Shown one piece after another: positions 59,187-64,000 of a stretch of 64,000 nt of DNA. The notes beneath the pieces are model-generated. The model saw nothing but the letters and a program-made list of their open reading frames with translations, did not search any database and was not told the origin of the DNA. The stretch is from Adiantum capillus-veneris (taxonomy: Eukaryota > Streptophyta > Polypodiopsida > Polypodiales > Pteridaceae): NCBI GenBank assembly GCA_014529385.2, contig CM043969.1, forward strand, positions 73,056,176-73,120,175. The letters are read 5' to 3'. The translations under genes and the position numbers were made by a program. Positions within the stretch are counted from its first letter, which is position 1; every line of letters begins with the position of its first letter.

Positions 59187-60362
59187 TGTCACGTGCACAT
59201 TTAACCCTATGTGTACGTGGACAAGCTACTTCATGACTAGGGTTCAGTTCAGTTCAATTAGCTTAGGAAGCGTTCTGGCACGTTTGTGAGTCTGTTCGCA
59301 AACCGTGCATGTCCAAGCACTTAGAGTAGATGCATATCCTCTGGTTGCACACATCATGATCATCAGATTACCATTAGGAGCATTTTTACAGTGCACTGAC
59401 CCATTTTCCCTATTTTAGCCATTTTTCACTTATTATTATTAAGCAACTTTGTTTGGGAACTGGGTAGGGCAATTCTGGCAAGTTAATATATAAGAAACCT
59501 AGCGCTAGCACTTTCTAGCAGAAGAGGCAGCAGGTACCATCTGAAGAGCACCTTCTCAGCAAGACGGCAAGAGGACCTAGCGTTTTCAGCCACCAAAGAC
59601 CAACCAACGTTTTTCATGAACTGCAGAAGAGGCCTAGTGTTTTCAGCAGTTTTGCAGATCAGCCTGGCGACAGCAAAGCCCATAGCGTTTTTGCAGCAGA
59701 TGAGCAAATCAGCCTAGCGTTTTTGGAGTTGCAGATCAGCCCTAGCGTTTGTAGTTCCTTGACGATAGATCCCAGATTTGCATCAGCGTTTTCAGTTTTC
59801 AGCAGTTAGGTTCCGTACTGCAGCCCCTAAACCTCGCAGATTTCACCTTCCCGCAATAGATCTTCACCGCATGGTCATATCAGCCAGTGTTTGCAGATTC
59901 AGTCCGCTATTCGCAGATTTCAGCATTTGCGTTTTCAGCCCGTCGTCATCGCATCGTCGTCATCGCCGTCGTCACCGACATAGAGTCAAATTCAGCAGAT
60001 ACAAGATTTGCAGATTTTAGCTCTTAGCGTTTTCAGTTTCAGCCCGTCTCGTCGTCGTCGACATCGTCGGCAAGTCCATTGCATTGTAGAGATTTGTGCA
60101 ATCAATAGCATAGACCGCTCTCGCCATAGAGAGTGGGGCCTTGGAGGAGGGTTTGACAACATTCTGGTGTCGTACTCTTCTCTCTCTATCTGTCAATCTC
60201 TAACACCTTCATTCACAGTGTTTACCACTTTGTTTGTGATTATTTGCACTCTCTCACTAAAGGAACGGAAGGCTCTCCCTTTCGTAAGTAAAAGGAATTC
60301 TTGAGCACAGTTCGGAGCACTCATCTTGAGCAAAGTTCAACATTCATCCGATGCACCTTACA
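59187..60362 (+). repeat. 3' LTR of element E
   Basis: This 1176-bp repeat is uninterrupted and serves as the reference for recognising the solo-LTR insertion in the 5' copy. It contains TATATAAG at 59487-59494. Confidence 0.94.
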
Positions 60363-61922
60363 TAGAATTAAAATCCTAACCCATTTTGGGCCACTTTGCA
60401 AGTCTTCACAAGTCGGAACTCCTTCTGTTTGTGTTGCTTCTTCCAAGTTCTAGGCCCTTCGGCCGGGTTTTGCAAAACGTAGTCAAGTTAGCCTAGGATC
60501 CGAAGGTCACTCAAATATCCTAGTACCACGCAGATCATAGATGATTATCTATGCAGATACCACATAGAGAGAACTGTTCATGTCACAGAGGATTCTAACT
60601 TTGACAAAGAGATTAGCATGGACCACCTTTCTAGGGGAAGTGAGTGTTGGGGGGGGGGGGGGGAATGAACGCATTGATCCGATGCGTCTAGGACCTCTGA
60701 AACCGTAACTCTAAAACCCGTCACAGAGGCAATGGAGGAGGTGGTGGCAACGGTGGTGCAAAGTCGGGTGTTGCAACCGTTTGTCGGAAAAAGTGGAATA
60801 GAAGCTTCTGTGGACTCTCAAGAAGAAGCTCTTGCACTATTTGGTGTCGAAGGGTGGAAACCTAGAGGCATCAATGGTGGTATTGTGACAGGTTTTGGGG
60901 TTAGGGTTTCTGTGCCGAGGTCATAGACGCATCGGATCAATGTGTTCGTTTAGCCCGCCCAAGATTCACTCTCCCTAGGAAGGTGGTCCATACCTATCTC
61001 TTGGTCAAAGCCGGAAATCCTTTTTGCCATGACTAGTTCTCTCTATGTGGTATTTTGCATTAGAAGTCATTTGCATGATGCTAGGACAACTGTGTGACCT
61101 TCTGGTCTTGGGCTAACTTGATTGTGCTTTGGAGAATTCGGCCGAGAGGCTTATAACATAGAAGAAGAAGAAGAAGAAGAAGAAGAAGAAACAGAAGAAT
61201 CTCCAACTTATGAAGTCCTGCTGAGTGGCCCAAAATCATTAATGGGCTAGGATTAATAATCCTAACCCTCAACAACTTACAGGAACTGGCGGAGGGGCCT
61301 AAAACCCTAAAATAAAGCAAGGCACACTCTCACACACACACACACACACACACAACTTGCATAAAAACTGATGATGTGGCAGGCTATACGGTTATTTTCG
61401 TGATTTGTGCTGACATGATGACATAGCATTGCTATATGGAATTCAGCAATTTGCGTTGGCAGATTTTGGCAGTTTCAGTGCTAGCTTTTGAGAGCAATTG
61501 CTTTTAGAACTAAGTGCTTTTGGACATGATGCTCTTTGGGGCTTTGCTTTTGGCATCCCTTGTACTGTTTTTAAGTACCTAGAGGGCCACTTGTAACAGA
61601 CTTGGATACTGTTGAGAATCTACCGCGACACCACAAGAATTCACTTCAAAACAGTTCACAGTTCACAATTTGATTCGACACTGGCCCGGCGGAGTTCCGT
61701 GCCTAGAGATATTGGCCCCAAAGACTGGCGCCCCTTTCGGTATTTCTCTTTGTATTAATCTGTTGCAAAAGTACAAGTGAGTGGGAGGCTCTCACTCTCA
61801 GACTCTGCGTCCAAATGCTCTGAGAAGTGGGAAGCCTGCCCACTTATTAAAAGGTTACAAGGGATGCCAAAAGCAGAGCCCAAAAGTTGGTAAATTAAAA
61901 GCTTTTAAAAATAAAGCAAAAG

Positions 61923-61969
<47 letters not shown>

Positions 61970-62190
61970 ATTCTCTTGCGTAGCAAAAAAACAAGCCAAT
62001 TTGCGTAGCCAGAAAAGCAGGCCAAATCTGCCGCAAAAAGCTGCCACGTCATGTTGATCGTTGCATCAGAAGACGACATGGGAAAGGTTTTTACCTTTGG
62101 TGGAATATGCCTACAGAAACATGATTAACTCTTTGATGAAGAAGGTGCCATTTGAGATTATTGAATTTGCTACGAAGGTTCCACCCTTCC
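60363..62190. repeat. mosaic of gypsy-type LTR fragments in both orientations
   Basis: 60363-60480 resembles 44830-44960 in direct orientation. About 61100-61620 resembles the gypsy C LTR in inverted orientation. 61713-61747 carries the shared GGCCCCAAAG/TGGCGCCCC block, again direct. Microsatellites (GAA)n 61161-61190, (CA)n 61330-61354 and (CT)n 61924-61968 are interspersed. The last part may be the 3' LTR of gypsy D, but ends could not be fixed. Confidence 0.55.
60380..61250. repeat. imperfect palindrome with arms of about 350 bp
   Basis: Matching inverted blocks, outer to inner, include 60558-60575 with 61035-61052 (18 of 18), 60618-60636 with 60973-60991 (18 of 19), 60668-60698 with 60918-60948 (29 of 31) and 60713-60725 with 60886-60898 (12 of 13). 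The loop is about 160 bp (60726-60885). A transcript would form a long hairpin. It could be a foldback or MITE-type element inside LTR sequence, or two LTRs joined head to head. Confidence 0.8.
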
Positions 62191-63245
62191 TTAGCACGAA
62201 AGATAAGACTTTTCTTTGAAGCCGACCAAATCCAGTACCACTGAATTAGCAATCTCTGATTGCTTGTTAGTCTGTGGGTGGAACGATGATGAGGACTGCA
62301 ACCGCGTGCCTATGTTCTCCCAAATAGCCGTCCAAAACAAACTCGTGAACCTGGGGTCCCTGTCGGAGACAATCGTCTCAGGCATGCCATGGAATTTGAA
62401 GATTTAGGCAATAAACAATCGTGCCCACCTTGTGTTCTCGGGAGATCAAAAATGAAAATCCATTGCAATACTTTCCCAGGGGTGGGTGGTATGGGTAAAG
62501 GCTGTAACAATCCTTGTGCTTTATGTCAAACTTGACCTTTTGGCATACCAAGCGACTGCGCACAAACTCATCCACATCCTTCTTGAGTCTCGGCCAAAAG
62601 AAGTATCTCTCTACCCCTTTCAAGGTGGTAGCAATGCTGCGGTGACCTGTAGAAGGCGGACAGTGGCATTCAGTTAGAACCTTTTCTCTTTTTTTCTTCA
62701 TCAAGTAGCCATCCCGAATGAAATAGTCCGCTACTATCTCCCCTTTCTGTATTTAACTGAATACATCTGCAAAATCTGTATCTGTGGCGTACTGACCGAC
62801 CATATCCTCGAAGCTTCTATGATGTGTTGCGGAAATAGCCAGAACCAAGGGCTTGAGGGACAAAGTATCTGCCACCAATTTCTTTTGTCCCTGCACTTGG
62901 ACAATCCGGAAGTAAAACTGTGACAAGATGTTTGTCCACCCCATTTGCTTTTCCGATAGCTGCTTCTGTGACAAGTAGCATAAACTCCCATCATCTATGA
63001 AAACCGTAAAATCGGCTCCGAGTAGGTAATGTCGCCAGTGAGTAAGAGCATGGAAAGCCACCAAAAGCTCTTTCTCACATATCTGTACTGTCAATTCCGG
63101 CCTTGAAAACAATCGGCTCTCATAGGCAATGACATTGGCCTTCTTGCATTAAGACCGCATCTAGTCTACGACCACAAGTATCAGAATATACTTCAAACGA
63201 CTCTTGCAAAACCAGCAAAGTCTGGTCCTGTAGTCAAATTTTGTA
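62191..63245 (-). pseudogene. gypsy D RNase H and integrase (truncated, broken)
   Basis: Minus-strand frames 63112-62753 (RNase H: ICEKELLVAFHALTHWRHYL, SLCYLSQKQLSEKQMGW, VADTLSLKP), 62704-62378 (integrase zinc domain: TGHRSIATTLKGV, CQKVKFD) and 62385-62191 (core: VSDRDPRFTSLF, QTNKQSEIANSVV) are separated by frameshifts. The integrase ends abruptly after VVLDLV, so its C-terminal half and any chromodomain are gone. Confidence 0.85.
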
Positions 63246-64000
63246 TCAAAGGCAGTCACTTTTGTAGATCCTTACGAGAAAAGGACTCCTTTTTATGTTG
63301 ACAAGTGCAAAGGGGTAAACATCCTCTGCAAACTTTTTGATGAACCGCCTATAGTAAGAACATAAGCCCAAGGAGCTTTCAACTTCATGGACATTCTTCA
63401 AATCGGGCCAATCACAGATAATCTCTATCTTGGCTGGGTCCATATGCACTCGTGCTGTTGAGACAATGTGTTCCAAACAGGTGTATCTCTGGGCTCGGCT
63501 CACACGGTAAGGTGGCTGGTTCGGTGGTGTGCTTCCAGGTATTAGATCAATAGTATGATCCTTAGGACGAGCTAGTGGCAACTCGCCTAGCAGGCCCTCT
63601 GAAAAGCAATCGGCATGAGTGTGGAGAAAATCTTGGCGTTCATTGTTCAGGTCAAACCATATTCGACCTTCATTCATTGTTCAGTTCTCTCCAAAAAAAT
63701 GAGTAAAGAAATTGAAGTTCAACAAGTACACTCTTTGAGCCCTTCTTTTGTCAAAGTCGTTTTCTCGGCCCGGTAGTCAACCACGGCGTCGTTCTTGTGG
63801 TACCAAGGGATTTCGAGTAGGACGTCACAACCTCTCAAGGAAATTACGTAGAAATCCTCGTGCCCTAAACATCCCTGTCATTGCAAATGAAGTTTGCCAA
63901 TGATCGGTGTAATGGCAACATCCCGTCCTAGTGCCACTCGAACTACCTCCGCCTATGGCCTCAGCTTGTCGGGCGTAATTCCAAATCGAGCCGCCAATCT
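63246..64000 (-). pseudogene. gypsy D protease end and RT with the catalytic core deleted (runs off window)
   Basis: From the window edge, protease sequence reads PIIGKLHL and GCDVLL-type blocks (about 63780-63930). The RT entry follows (RPKDHTIDLIPGSTPPNQPPY to YRVSRAQ). The frame then jumps directly at about 63480 to LEHIVSTARVHMDPAK and GLCSYYRRFIKKF, which lie beyond the RT palm. The segment with the FxDD catalytic box is therefore missing. The gag part lies outside the window. Confidence 0.83.

Larger units (their letters stand above)
45039..60362 (+). mobile_element. LTR retrotransposon E, gag-protease only, carrying two nested insertions
   Basis: LTRs at 45039-47673 and 59187-60362 start TGTCACGTGCAC and end CCTTACA. 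A primer site and a purine tract sit at the right places. Without gypsy B (50686-57940) the interior is only about 4.2 kb. It holds a leader, gag and a retropepsin followed by about 300 residues of unknown sequence, with no RT, RNase H or integrase recognisable. The flanks TAGGA (45034-45038) and TAGAA (60363-60367) agree at four of five bases, so the target duplication is imperfect. It is probably a non-autonomous, TR-GAG-like element relying on an autonomous partner. Confidence 0.82.

Overview
The window looks like nuclear DNA of a land plant with a large, repeat-rich genome. Almost every recognisable coding segment is a retrotransposon relic. The LTR elements are plant-type Ty1/copia and Ty3/gypsy chromoviruses using an initiator-Met tRNA primer site (TGGTATCAGAGC). 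Long (TC)n/(GA)n and (TG)n microsatellites are frequent. A Penelope-like retroelement without a visible endonuclease hints at a non-flowering plant such as a fern, lycophyte, moss or gymnosperm. That lineage guess is inference. No intact host gene was found.

Left third (1-26,990). Copia copy 1 (191-5338, TSD AATTA) is followed by about 8 kb of non-coding DNA with microsatellites, a degenerate tandem array and a SINE-like unit. A minus-strand Penelope-like element (13,728-22,383) is cut in two by copia copy 2 of the same family (15,563-20,719, TSD GTATC). A truncated third copy lies in reverse orientation (22,650-24,388). A fragment of a spliceosomal DEAH-box helicase (24,868-25,193) and a 25-bp tandem array carrying W-box-like cores follow.

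Middle (26,997-45,038). Gypsy A is a full-length minus-strand chromovirus (26,997-35,340, TSD GTGTT). It has lost the gag zinc knuckle and the protease active site and carries three in-frame stops. To its right are two (TC)n tracts in duplicated modules, a broken PIF1-like helicase (36,919-38,430), unassigned DNA, a tRNA-like hairpin, a possible first exon of a plastid-targeted protein (42,240-42,515) and the 5' end of a decayed gypsy element C.

Right third (45,039-64,000). Element E (45,039-60,362) has LTRs, gag and a protease but no visible reverse transcriptase or integrase, so it is probably non-autonomous. A solo LTR sits inside its 5' LTR (45,726-47,205, TSD TTCAG), and gypsy B (50,686-57,940) is inserted inside its protease codons. 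Beyond E lies a mosaic of LTR-like pieces with a roughly 0.85-kb imperfect palindrome, then a truncated gypsy D running off the window end.

The genes do not form a pathway; the window is a record of successive insertions. The relative order is readable from the nesting: the Penelope-like element before copia 2, and E before both gypsy B and the solo LTR. All autonomous elements look dead as read. The main candidates for novelty are the Penelope-like element, the gag-protease-only element E, the palindrome and the PIF1-like helicase.
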